This document shows, in pieces, positions 25,650 to 34,095 of a stretch of 64,000 nucleotides of DNA. Source of the stretch: JAGXSE01 sp040757295 (GTDB lineage Bacteria; Bacillota; PH28-bin88); NCBI GenBank assembly GCA_040757295.1, contig JBFLXH010000002.1:1-64000 (forward strand), in the 5' to 3' direction. Numbering within the stretch: the first letter of the stretch is position 1; each line of letters starts with the position of its first letter. The notes beneath the pieces were generated by a model. The model saw only the letters and a list, made by a program, of their open reading frames with translations, made no database searches and was not told where the DNA came from. The position numbers and the translations under genes were made by a program.

Positions 25650-26390
25650 ATGCAGGATTTTTGGGCTGACCTGCACATCCATACAGCCCTGTCACCTTGT
25701 GCCGGGGAGGATATGACTCCTCTGGGTATCATTCACAAGGCCGAGGACCTCGGAATCAAACTTATTGCTGTGACAGATCATAATTCAGCTGAAAATGTGC
25801 TAAGTCTGATTAAGGCTTCTATTGGCAGCAAGGTGCTGGTTTTGCCAGGTATGGAGGTGCAGACAAGGGAAGAAGTTCACCTCATCTGCCTGTTTGAGAA
25901 GATAGACCTGGTGCTGGCATGGCAAGCAAAAGTATATGCCCACCTGCCGCAGGCTCTCAACAACGAAAGACTATTTGGACCCCAGTGGCTCTTTGACAGC
26001 AGCGACCGGCGGGTAGGGCGCTCAGATAGATTGTTGTTAACTTCCACCTCGCTATCGGTAGAAGAGGTGGTAGAGGGGGTAAATAGAATTGGGGGCCTTT
26101 GCATTCCAGCCCATGTTGATCGGCCTAGCTACAGCTTGATCAGCAACCTGGGGTTCATTCCGCAAAACTTGCAGATTGCGGCCTTGGAATTATCACCTAA
26201 ATGCCAGCCGGCCTCCTTTAGGAAGCTCCACCCGGAGGCGGGCGGGTTAAATGTAGTGATTTGTTCTGATGCCCATTGGCTAGACGCAATGGGACCGCCG
26301 CGGACTTGTTTCAGGCTTGCGGAGTTGACCTGGCAGGAAATTAAGTTGGCACTGGCCGGGATTGAAGGAAGAGAGGTGGTGGTGTTATAG
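25650..26390 (+). CDS. PHP-domain metal-dependent phosphoesterase
   Basis: This 246-residue protein has the PHP motifs: ADLHIHTALSPC at the N-terminus, AVTDHNSAENV, the Glu in LPGMEVQTREEVH, and later PAHVDRPSY and CSDAHW, which together bind a multinuclear metal site. ATG 25650 follows GGAAATAGGG; ATG 25632 in the same frame overlaps the previous gene. PHP proteins act on nucleotides, histidinol phosphate or DNA ends; the substrate here is unknown. It lies within the hydrogenase operon, 57 nt before hydC, suggesting a link to the DRTGG/ATPase set. Confidence 0.9.
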   Translation: MQDFWADLHIHTALSPCAGEDMTPLGIIHKAEDLGIKLIAVTDHNSAENVLSLIKASIGSKVLVLPGMEVQTREEVHLICLFEKIDLVLAWQAKVYAHLPQALNNERLFGPQWLFDSSDRRVGRSDRLLLTSTSLSVEEVVEGVNRIGGLCIPAHVDRPSYSLISNLGFIPQNLQIAALELSPKCQPASFRKLHPEAGGLNVVICSDAHWLDAMGPPRTCFRLAELTWQEIKLALAGIEGREVVVL

Positions 26391-26446
26391 GAAAAGGGAG
26401 TTAAATTATAGCACAATAGTCACAGAGCAAAAGGAGGGACCTGATT

Positions 26447-26929
26447 ATGGAATCGAATGGATGCCGGTGTATGGAGGAGCGTTATCAGGAACTGGAGCCA
26501 TTTATCTCCCAATATGCTGGTCAGCCAGCTGCCCTAATCACTGTTTTGCACAAAATCCAAGAAACCCTAGGTTTTGTGCCCCATGACCTGCAGGTCAAGG
26601 TTGCGGAAACCTTGGGAGTACCTTTAAGTGAGGTCTACGGCGTAATCACCTTTTATGCATTCTTCTCCCTTAAGCCCAAGGGAAAATACAATGTATCTGT
26701 CTGCAAGGGGACTGCTTGTTATGTGCGGGGAGCCCCAAAGGTTTTAGCCGGCTTGGAAAAAGAGCTGGGCATTAAGCCAGGGGACACCACCGGCGACGGG
26801 AATTTTTCACTGGAAGTGGTTTATTGCTTGGGTGCCTGCGGATTGTCACCGGTTATGACGGTAAACAAGGATGTCCACGCCCGCTTGAAACAGGAACGAA
26901 TCCCCGAAATCCTGAGCAAATACCGTTAA
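26447..26929 (+). CDS. hydC: NAD-linked [FeFe] hydrogenase gamma subunit (HydC/NuoE-like)
   Basis: This 160-residue thioredoxin-like 2Fe-2S protein of the NuoE/24-kDa family has the four ligands in VCKGTACYVRG and YCLGACG, with the GVITFYAFF segment. In trimeric hydrogenases HydC shuttles electrons next to HydB. AAAGGAGGG precedes the ATG. With HydB (27853) and HydA (30895) it forms the HydABC enzyme that couples NADH and ferredoxin to H2. The order here (C, ATPase, 2Fe-2S, B, A) is typical of Clostridia. Confidence 0.95.
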   Translation: MESNGCRCMEERYQELEPFISQYAGQPAALITVLHKIQETLGFVPHDLQVKVAETLGVPLSEVYGVITFYAFFSLKPKGKYNVSVCKGTACYVRGAPKVLAGLEKELGIKPGDTTGDGNFSLEVVYCLGACGLSPVMTVNKDVHARLKQERIPEILSKYR

Positions 26930-26933
26930 TAAC

Positions 26934-27470
26934 ATGCAGGAACTGTCACTCCATGTTCTGGACCTCTTGCAGAATTCGGCGGAGGCGGGGGCGAACCGGG
27001 TAAGCCTGCAAATTCTTGAGGACTCGCAAAGAGATTTGCTTGTCATCGTTGTTGAGGACAACGGAAGGGGAATCCAGCCTGAGATGCTGGAAAGGGTTAC
27101 TGACCCTTTTACCACCACCCGGACTACCCGCAAGGTCGGCCTGGGTTTAGCCCTCTTGAAAGCGACAGCTGAAAGCTGTGGCGGAAACCTGGAAATCAGC
27201 TCCCAGGTGGGTGTGGGAACCAGGGTATTGGCTTCTTTCCAGTTAAACCATATCGATCGACCACCCCTGGGGGATATTGCTGGGACTGTAATGGTTTTTA
27301 TTGCGGGGCGCAGGGATATGGTTTTTTCCTACCGCCACTGCCGCGACAGTCGGCAGTATGAGTTCTCCTCCAGAGGGTATGAAGACCTGTTGGGATACCC
27401 GGAATTCTTGCTCAAAATGAAAGAGACCATTGAGGCGGGGTTAAAGAACCTCAAAACGGAGGTGGAATAG
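26934..27470 (+). CDS. HATPase-domain protein of the hydrogenase operon
   Basis: This 178-residue protein has a histidine-kinase-type ATPase domain in its first 110 residues: N-box (LLQNSAEAGANRV), G1 (VEDNGRGIQPE), F-box (TDPFTTTRTTRK) and G2 (VGLGLALLK). A dimerisation/His domain is absent. The last 70 residues are unassigned. It begins 4 nt after hydC and its stop abuts the next start (TAG-GTG), so it is translated with the hydrogenase subunits. Stand-alone ATPases are common in such operons, but their partner is not known to me. Confidence 0.88.
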   Translation: MQELSLHVLDLLQNSAEAGANRVSLQILEDSQRDLLVIVVEDNGRGIQPEMLERVTDPFTTTRTTRKVGLGLALLKATAESCGGNLEISSQVGVGTRVLASFQLNHIDRPPLGDIAGTVMVFIAGRRDMVFSYRHCRDSRQYEFSSRGYEDLLGYPEFLLKMKETIEAGLKNLKTEVE

Positions 27471-27833
27471 GTGAAATCACTGGAAGATTTGAACGCTTTA
27501 AAACAAAAGGCTATGGAAGAATTGAAGCTCCGGGAGAGCAAGGAGAGTATCCGGATCATAGTTGGTATGGGTACCTGCGGGATTGCCGCCGGTGCCAGAG
27601 AAACGGTTGGGGCAATTCTTGAAGAGCTGGCTAAGCGTAAGATCAGTGATGTTGCGGTTACCCAGACCGGCTGTATCGGCTTGTGTGTTAAGGAACCCTT
27701 GGTGGATGTAATGGTGCCGGGCCAACCGAAGGTTACTTATGGTAATGTGGACGCTGCCAAGGCTCGCCAAATCGTTGCTCAACATGTGGTTAACGGATTG
27801 GTTGTAGGCGAGTGGGTTGTTAATAAGCTCTAG
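27471..27833 (+). CDS. Thioredoxin-like 2Fe-2S ferredoxin (HndB-like)
   Basis: This 120-residue protein starts with GTG directly after the preceding stop. After a helical N-terminus comes a thioredoxin-like 2Fe-2S domain, with MGTCGIAAG and TGCIGLCVKEP; one canonical Cys of the first pair seems to be replaced by small residues. The same domain recurs at the N-terminus of HydB. In NADP-type hydrogenases (HndABCD) the equivalent subunit passes electrons. It is encoded 19 nt before hydB. Confidence 0.88.
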   Translation: MKSLEDLNALKQKAMEELKLRESKESIRIIVGMGTCGIAAGARETVGAILEELAKRKISDVAVTQTGCIGLCVKEPLVDVMVPGQPKVTYGNVDAAKARQIVAQHVVNGLVVGEWVVNKL

Positions 27834-27852
27834 GCAAAGGGGGAGAAACCGA

Positions 27853-30800
27853 ATGGAGTTCTACCGTTCCCATGTTCTTATTTGTACCGGCACTGGATGC
27901 GTTTCATCGGGCAGCCATCCTACCAGGGATGCCTTAATCGATGAACTGAAAAACCGGGGACTGGACAAAGAGATTAAAGTTATTGATACCGGCTGTTTTG
28001 GATTTTGCCAGTTTGGTCCCAATATGGTGGTTTATCCGGAGGGGACCTTCTACTGCCAGGTCGAGCCAAAAGATGTTAAAGACCTGGTAGAGGAGCATTT
28101 TATCAAAGGCCGTGTGCTGAACCGGCTCTTGTATAAGGAGCCTGAAGAGCAGGTGGCTGTGGTGGACCAGGAAGAAATCGACTTTTTCAAATACCAGAAG
28201 CGCTTGGTGCTCCGCAACTGTGGGGTAATCGACCCGGAATCCATTGCGGAATATATCGCCCGGGATGGTTACCAGGCCTTAGCCAAAGCTGTTACTGAGA
28301 TGACCCCCCTTGAGGTAGTCGACAGTATTAAAAAATCCGGTCTCCGGGGTAGGGGCGGCGGCGGCTTCCCGACAGGCTTGAAATGGGAGTTTGCAGCCAA
28401 AGCTCCTGGAGAACAAAAGTATATTGTATGTAACGGCGACGAAGGCGACCCTGGCGCATTTATGGACCGGAGCCTGTTAGAAGGGGATCCTCACTCAGTG
28501 GTTGAGGGGATGGCCCTGGCGGGTTATGCCGTTGGCGCCAGTAAGGGATACGTCTATGTCAGGGCTGAGTACCCTATCGCAGTTCATCGCCTGTTGATTG
28601 CTTTGGACCAGGCCCGGGCCCACGGGTTGTTGGGGCAGAACATATTCGGCACTAATTTTAGCTTTGATATTGAAATCCGTTTGGGAGCCGGCGCTTTTGT
28701 CTGCGGCGAAGAAACAGCCTTGCTCGCTTCCATAGAAGGCCGCCGCGGAGAACCTAGGCCAAGACCGCCTTTCCCGGCCAGTTCCGGTTTGTGGGGCAAA
28801 CCGACAGTCATTAACAATGTGGAAACCTTCGGCAACATTGCCCAGATCATCCGTAACGGCTGGGAGTGGTTCGCTTCTATCGGCACCCAGAACAGCAAGG
28901 GGACCAAAGTGTTTGCCTTAGCCGGCAAAGTAAATAACAACGGCTTGGTGGAAGTCCCCATGGGAATGTCTTTAGGCCAGATTGTATACGACATCGGCGG
29001 AGGCATTCCAAAAGGGAAGAAGTTCAAGGCAGCTCAAACCGGCGGCCCTTCAGGGGGCTGTATCCCTAAAGAATACCTGAATACACCCATAGACTATGAC
29101 TCCTTGCAGGAACTTGGAACCATTATGGGTTCTGGCGGACTAATCGTAATGGACGAAGATACCTGTATGGTGGACCTGGCCAAGTTCTTCCTGGAGTTTG
29201 TCCAGGACGAATCCTGCGGCAAGTGCGCTCCCTGCCGGATCGGCACCAAGCGGATGCTGGAAATATTAAAGCGGATTACCCATGGCGAGGGGACCATGGC
29301 TGACCTGGATCTCTTGGTGGAACTGGCCGAAGGCATTAAGGCTTCAGCCCTCTGCGGTCTTGGGCAGACAGCTCCCAACCCGGTGCTTAGTACCTTACGG
29401 TATTTCCGCCATGAGTACGAAGCCCATATCAAGGATAAACACTGTCTAGCTTCCGTCTGCGCTGCCCTGTTCAGGTCTCCTTGCCAGAACACCTGCCCTG
29501 CAGGAGTTGATGTGCCGGTTTATATCGACTTGATCAAGAATCACCAATTTGTTGAAGCCTACAAGGCAGTCCAGGCGGAAAACCCCTTCCCGGTTGTCTG
29601 CGGTCGGGTTTGCCATCACCCCTGTGAAGGAAAGTGCCGGCGCAATCAGCTGGATGCCCCGCTGGCGATCAGGGCATTAAAGCGGTTTGCCGGAGACCAT
29701 CTCCTGCAAAACGGCGGCTTGCCGGTTCCGGCTGTTGGGTCAGCCAAGGATGCCAAAGTTGCGGTGGTTGGCTCAGGGCCGGCCGGATTATCAGCGGCGT
29801 TCTACCTGGCTAAAAAGGGTTACCAGGTTACTGTTTTTGAGGCCTTGCCTGTGCTCGGCGGCATGATGGCGGTTGGCATCCCTGAGTATAGGCTGCCGAA
29901 AGCGATACTTAACCAGGAAATTGAGGTAATAAAGCGGATGGGAGTGGAAATCAAAACCAGTGTCAAAATCGGCACAGATATCCCCCTGTCTCAGCTAATG
30001 GATGAATATCAGGCAGTATTTCTGGGAGTGGGCGCTCACAAGAACCAGGCCCTCGGCTTGCCTGGGGATGAATTAGATGGCGTGTTGTCTGGCGTCTCCT
30101 TCTTACAGGATGTTAACTTGGGCCGTGCCACTGATCTTTCTGACAAAGAGGTAGCTGTAATCGGGGGCGGGAATGTTGCGGCCGACGCTGCCCGCAGTGC
30201 ATTGCGCCTAGGCGCCAAGGCTGTATCCCTCTACTACCGGAGGACAAAAGAAGAGATGCCGGCCATGCCTGAGGAAATCGTTGAACTGGAAAAAGAAGGT
30301 GTCAAATTAAACTTCCTCGTTGCGCCAGCGGCAATTGTTGGTGAAGGTGGCCGGGTAAAGGGTCTTACCTTAACTAAGATGGAACTGGGAGAGTTCGATC
30401 GGAGCGGGCGCCGTCGTCCGGTGCCGGTAGCAGGTTCTGACTTCACCGTTGCGGCTGATGTGGTCATAGCCGCCATTGGCCAGGCCCCGGAAACCGGCAG
30501 TCTGGGAGCAGGGCTTGAACTGGCCAAAGGTGGAACTGTAGTTGTAGATCCCGAAACCCTGGCAACCAGCATTCCAGGGGTCTTCTCTGGCGGCGACTGT
30601 GTCACTGGTCCAGACACCCTGATTGCCGCTATAGCAGCAGGCAAAAAGGCAGCTCAATCCATCGACAAATACCTGGGAGGCGATGGCGTTGTAGTTGAAC
30701 CCCTGGCAGTAGAGCGGAAGATCCACGGGCAAATAATCGAAGACGAAACTCCGCGGCAGGAAATGCCTGTCCGCCAAGCCGAGGGCTTCCTGGAGGTTGA

Positions 30801-30870
30801 ACTGGGCTATACCCTGGAACAGGCGGTGGCCGAAGCAATGCGCTGCTTCCGCTGCGATGTAACTGATTAA
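27853..30870 (+). CDS. hydB: Hydrogenase beta subunit (HydB/NuoF-like) fused to a GltD/NfnB-like flavoprotein module
   Basis: This protein has about 1005 residues. Domains in order: thioredoxin-like 2Fe-2S (CTGTGC...CFGFC, 1-90), FMN/NADH domain (GRGGGGFPTGLKW, EGDPGAFMDRS), SLBB, and the NuoF 4Fe-4S site (SCGKCAPC...C, to about 540). In place of the usual C-terminal 2[4Fe-4S] ferredoxin comes a GltD/NfnB-type module: Cys-rich domain (CQNTCPAGVDVPVYI, CGRVCHHPCEGKC), FAD site VAVVGSGPAGLSAAFYLA and NAD(P) site VAVIGGGNVAADAA. It is thus NADH- and possibly NAD(P)H-reactive with two flavins. The ATG at 27853 has AAAGGGGGAG before it. The frame is intact through the junction. Confidence 0.92.
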   Translation: MEFYRSHVLICTGTGCVSSGSHPTRDALIDELKNRGLDKEIKVIDTGCFGFCQFGPNMVVYPEGTFYCQVEPKDVKDLVEEHFIKGRVLNRLLYKEPEEQVAVVDQEEIDFFKYQKRLVLRNCGVIDPESIAEYIARDGYQALAKAVTEMTPLEVVDSIKKSGLRGRGGGGFPTGLKWEFAAKAPGEQKYIVCNGDEGDPGAFMDRSLLEGDPHSVVEGMALAGYAVGASKGYVYVRAEYPIAVHRLLIALDQARAHGLLGQNIFGTNFSFDIEIRLGAGAFVCGEETALLASIEGRRGEPRPRPPFPASSGLWGKPTVINNVETFGNIAQIIRNGWEWFASIGTQNSKGTKVFALAGKVNNNGLVEVPMGMSLGQIVYDIGGGIPKGKKFKAAQTGGPSGGCIPKEYLNTPIDYDSLQELGTIMGSGGLIVMDEDTCMVDLAKFFLEFVQDESCGKCAPCRIGTKRMLEILKRITHGEGTMADLDLLVELAEGIKASALCGLGQTAPNPVLSTLRYFRHEYEAHIKDKHCLASVCAALFRSPCQNTCPAGVDVPVYIDLIKNHQFVEAYKAVQAENPFPVVCGRVCHHPCEGKCRRNQLDAPLAIRALKRFAGDHLLQNGGLPVPAVGSAKDAKVAVVGSGPAGLSAAFYLAKKGYQVTVFEALPVLGGMMAVGIPEYRLPKAILNQEIEVIKRMGVEIKTSVKIGTDIPLSQLMDEYQAVFLGVGAHKNQALGLPGDELDGVLSGVSFLQDVNLGRATDLSDKEVAVIGGGNVAADAARSALRLGAKAVSLYYRRTKEEMPAMPEEIVELEKEGVKLNFLVAPAAIVGEGGRVKGLTLTKMELGEFDRSGRRRPVPVAGSDFTVAADVVIAAIGQAPETGSLGAGLELAKGGTVVVDPETLATSIPGVFSGGDCVTGPDTLIAAIAAGKKAAQSIDKYLGGDGVVVEPLAVERKIHGQIIEDETPRQEMPVRQAEGFLEVELGYTLEQAVAEAMRCFRCDVTD

Positions 30871-30894
30871 GAGGTCAAGGGAGGGACACAGGCA

Positions 30895-32619
30895 ATGGAA
30901 CTGGTAACCTTAAAGATCGATAACCAACCGGTTGAAATTGAAGCGGGGGCTACTATCCTGGAAGCAGCGAAAAAGGCAGGTGTGGAAATTCCTACACTGT
31001 GCTACTTGAAAGAAATCAACGCAATAGGAGCCTGCCGTATATGTGTTGTTGAAGTAAAAGGAGCAAAAGCCTTACAGGCCGCTTGTGTAGCGCCTGTAGC
31101 CCAGGGCATGGAGGTTCGCACCAATACCCCGGCTGTTCGCAAGGCTCGACGTTTAACCCTGGAACTGATTCTATCCAACCACCCCTTTGAGTGCCTTACC
31201 TGTATTCGGAACCAGAACTGTGAATTGCAGAAACTGGCCGAAGCCTTTGGTATCAGGGAAGTCCGCTTTGCGGGAGAAAACCCGGGTTACGATGCGGATT
31301 TTTCCTCACCTTCAATTGTGAGGGAACCTGAAAAATGTATCCTGTGCCGCCGCTGTGTGGCAGTATGCGACAAAGTGCAAACCGTTCAGGCTATCGCGCC
31401 CCAAGAGCGGGGTTTTGACACCACTATCGCTCCGGCTTTCCACCGCCCCATGGCAGAAGTCGCGTGCGCTTTCTGCGGCCAGTGTACCTTGGTCTGCCCA
31501 ACGGCCGCCTTGCATGAAAAAGACGAAACCGAGCGGGTATGGGCTGCCTTGGCTGACCCTAAAAAACACGTAATTGTCCAGACTGCTCCGGCTACCAGAG
31601 TATCCCTGGGTGAGGAGTTTGGCATGGAACCCGGCAGCATTGTTACGGGCCAGATGGTTTCAGCCCTCAGGATGCTTGGATTCGACAAGGTTTTCGATAC
31701 AGACTTTACTGCTGACCTTACCATTATGGAAGAAGGCAGTGAGCTGCTCCACCGGGTTAAGACGGGCGGAACCCTGCCATTAATCACTTCCTGCAGCCCC
31801 GGTTGGATTAAGTTCATTGAACACTTCTATCCTGAACTTTTGCCGCACCTGTCAACTTGCAAGTCTCCCCAGCAGATGTTTGGGGCCTTGGCCAAGACCT
31901 ATTATGCTGAAAAAATGGGGATTGACCCGGCAGACGTCTTTGTGGTTTCCTACATGCCCTGCACTGCCAAGAAGTATGAGGCCCAGCGGCCGGAAATGCA
32001 AAGCAGCGGCTATCCAGATGTTGATGTAGTGCTCACCACCAGGGAAGTCGGCCGCATGATGCGCCAGGCAGGGATTAACTTCAGCGCATTACCCGTCCAG
32101 GATTATGATGACCCCCTGGGTATCTCAACCGGCGCAGGTCTTATTTTCGGCGCGACCGGTGGAGTTATGGAAGCTGCCCTGCGCACTGCTTATGAACTTG
32201 TCACCCAGCAAGAATTGCAGGCAGTGGAATTTGAGGAAGTGAGGGGCCTGCAAGGAGTTAAGGAAGCAGCCGTTGAATTAGCTGGCTTAACGGTAAAGGT
32301 AGCTGTTGCTCACGGCCTGGGTAATGCCCGTAAACTGATGGAGGCCGTTAAAAATGGTACGGCAGACTATCACTTTATCGAGATCATGTGCTGCCCCGGC
32401 GGGTGTATTGGCGGCGGCGGCCAACCAATTCCCACCAACATGGAAATCAGGGCTAAGCGGATTAAAGCCACCTATACAGCCGATGAATTGATGGTAATGC
32501 GGAAGTCCCACCTGAACCCGGCGGTACAGAAGCTGTATGAAGAGTTCCTGGGCGAGCCTCTAGGCCACAAGTCCCATGAACTGCTGCATACCCATTACCA
32601 CCCTAGGGGTAAATATTAG
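30895..32619 (+). CDS. hydA: [FeFe] hydrogenase catalytic subunit (HydA, trimeric type)
   Basis: This 574-residue protein has an N-terminal 2Fe-2S domain (CYLKEINAIGACRIC...C), a His-Cys3 4Fe-4S site (HPFECLTCIRNQNC), two 4Fe-4S motifs (CILCRRCVAVC, CAFCGQCTLVC), the H-cluster domain and the small-subunit-like tail (LHTHYHPRGKY). The H-cluster motifs are TSCSPGW (Cys 300, Ser 301), MPCTAKK and CCPGGCIGGGGQP. The second Cys of the usual TSCCPxW is Ser here; the other motifs are canonical. It makes or uses H2 with electrons from ferredoxin and NADH via HydB/C. GGAGGGAC precedes the ATG; a terminator follows 95 nt after the stop. Confidence 0.96.
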   Translation: MELVTLKIDNQPVEIEAGATILEAAKKAGVEIPTLCYLKEINAIGACRICVVEVKGAKALQAACVAPVAQGMEVRTNTPAVRKARRLTLELILSNHPFECLTCIRNQNCELQKLAEAFGIREVRFAGENPGYDADFSSPSIVREPEKCILCRRCVAVCDKVQTVQAIAPQERGFDTTIAPAFHRPMAEVACAFCGQCTLVCPTAALHEKDETERVWAALADPKKHVIVQTAPATRVSLGEEFGMEPGSIVTGQMVSALRMLGFDKVFDTDFTADLTIMEEGSELLHRVKTGGTLPLITSCSPGWIKFIEHFYPELLPHLSTCKSPQQMFGALAKTYYAEKMGIDPADVFVVSYMPCTAKKYEAQRPEMQSSGYPDVDVVLTTREVGRMMRQAGINFSALPVQDYDDPLGISTGAGLIFGATGGVMEAALRTAYELVTQQELQAVEFEEVRGLQGVKEAAVELAGLTVKVAVAHGLGNARKLMEAVKNGTADYHFIEIMCCPGGCIGGGGQPIPTNMEIRAKRIKATYTADELMVMRKSHLNPAVQKLYEEFLGEPLGHKSHELLHTHYHPRGKY

Positions 32620-32714
32620 TCGGTGTAAATAGACAAAAACAATAAAATACTAGTTCCTGCGGGCAAGGGTTGTTCCTGAGCACAAGGGGGTAGTTCTTTT
32701 TTAGAACATTTTTG

Positions 32715-32743
32715 CCCACCTTTGTCCTCGAGGTGGGTTTTTA
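32715..32743 (+). terminator. Rho-independent terminator after hydA
   Basis: Stem CCCACCT / AGGTGGG with a 9-nt loop followed by TTTTTAT. A second small hairpin GTTCT/AGAAC lies just before it (32693-32705). Confidence 0.8.
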
Positions 32744-32810
32744 TATCAGAGACTCAGAACCGGGGTACATGCACTTGAGTTCACATAAACAAGAAAGAAG
32801 GTGGATATAA

Positions 32811-33065
32811 ATGGAGCAGCGGCTTGGTGTTATCGGGATCGTTGTTGAGGGGAGAGAAAACATCTGTGACCGCCTGAACGCCGTGTTAAGCACCTATGGG
32901 CACATGATCGTTGGTAGGATGGGTATTCCTTACCGGGACAGAGGGGTATCGGTAATAGCCCTGATTGTTGACGGCAATACCGATGAGCTTGGCGCCTTAT
33001 CAGGGAAATTAGGCAGTTTGCCGGGAGTAACCGCTAAAGTTGCTTTGACAAAGGCAGGCAAATAG
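32811..33065 (+). CDS. TM1266-family iron-only hydrogenase system regulator
   Basis: This 84-residue ACT/NikR-C-like protein (RLGVIGIVVEGRENICDRLN, HMIVGRMGIPYRDRGVSVI) belongs to the family found next to [FeFe] hydrogenase maturation genes and annotated as a putative hydrogenase regulator. It has no DNA-binding domain. GAAAGAAGGTGG precedes the ATG. It lies between hydA and the ABC transporter; the hydFEG genes follow 2.9 kb on. Confidence 0.9.
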   Translation: MEQRLGVIGIVVEGRENICDRLNAVLSTYGHMIVGRMGIPYRDRGVSVIALIVDGNTDELGALSGKLGSLPGVTAKVALTKAGK

Positions 33066-33096
33066 AGTGTTAGCAAAAAGAGAAGGAGGATTATCC

Positions 33097-34095
33097 ATGA
33101 AGCGGTCTATTATTGCTCTAGCCCTTTTTTCTGTTTTTCTGTGGCCTGTCCTTACGGGCTGCGGGGTTCTTGTCAAAGGTAATACCGGGGAGTTAAAGCA
33201 AAAGGATGAGGTTGTGGTTAAAATTGCCGCTTTAAGGGGCCCAACAGCTGTTGGGATGGTAAAGATGATGGAGGAAAAAAAGGGCTTCGGGCCAAAAGTG
33301 CAGTTTGAGTACGATATTGTTCAGGCACCGGATGTTTTGACTGCCAGAATTTTATCCAAAGAGGTAGACCTGGCAGCGCTGCCGATTAACCTGGCCGCCA
33401 AACTATATAACAAAGGTGTAGATTATCAGCTGGTTGCCGTCAATACATGGGGAAACATGTATTTGCTTAACCTCGGTCCGGGCATTAATTCTTGGGCTGA
33501 TCTGAAGGGAAAAAGTATTCACTCTATTGGAATGGGCGCAACTCCTGACATAGTTTTCCGGTACTTGCTCAACGCCAATGGGTTAAATGCAGACAAAGAT
33601 GTTCTATTGAACTACAGCCTGGAGCAGGTAGAGTTAGCTAATGCAATGGCAGCAGGGATAATTGAATTGGCAGTTCTGCCGGAACCTTTTGTTACCATGG
33701 TCACCAGTAAGAACAGCGGGGTCAAAATTACTATGGATCTGCAGGAAGAATGGCGAAAGGCAAAAGGCAGGGACATCCCCATCGTTCAGGGGGGGATGGT
33801 GGTCAAAAAAGAATTTGCCCAAAAACACCCTGAGGTAGTAAAAGAGTTTTTGCAGCAGTACACAGGCTCCATCGAATGGGTTAACAATAATTTACCTGAG
33901 GCCGGTATCTTGGTGGAGAAATATGATCTGGGCATGGGCGCTAAAATTGCTGAAAAGGCTATCCCCAGAAGCAATATCCGGTTTTCATCAGCAAGGGAGG
34001 CCAGAAAGGCAATTGAGGGCTACCTGCAGGTACTACTGGATTTTGCGCCAGAATCAGTAGGAGGCAAATTGCCTGATGCAGAATTCTACTATTAA
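33097..34095 (+). CDS. ABC transporter substrate-binding lipoprotein (SsuA/NMT1-like)
   Basis: This 332-residue protein starts at ATG 33097 after GAAGGAGGA, with a signal peptide ending in the lipobox VLTGC. The mature part has the SsuA/ThiY fold: VVKIAALRGPTAVGMVKMME, SKEVDLAALPINLAAKLYNKG, WADLKGKSIHSIGMGATPD and EPFVTMV. Ligands in this family include sulfonates, nitrate, bicarbonate and thiamine precursors; none can be chosen here. The permease gene overlaps its end by 20 nt. Its location between hydrogenase structural and maturation genes is notable. Confidence 0.92.
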   Translation: MKRSIIALALFSVFLWPVLTGCGVLVKGNTGELKQKDEVVVKIAALRGPTAVGMVKMMEEKKGFGPKVQFEYDIVQAPDVLTARILSKEVDLAALPINLAAKLYNKGVDYQLVAVNTWGNMYLLNLGPGINSWADLKGKSIHSIGMGATPDIVFRYLLNANGLNADKDVLLNYSLEQVELANAMAAGIIELAVLPEPFVTMVTSKNSGVKITMDLQEEWRKAKGRDIPIVQGGMVVKKEFAQKHPEVVKEFLQQYTGSIEWVNNNLPEAGILVEKYDLGMGAKIAEKAIPRSNIRFSSAREARKAIEGYLQVLLDFAPESVGGKLPDAEFYY

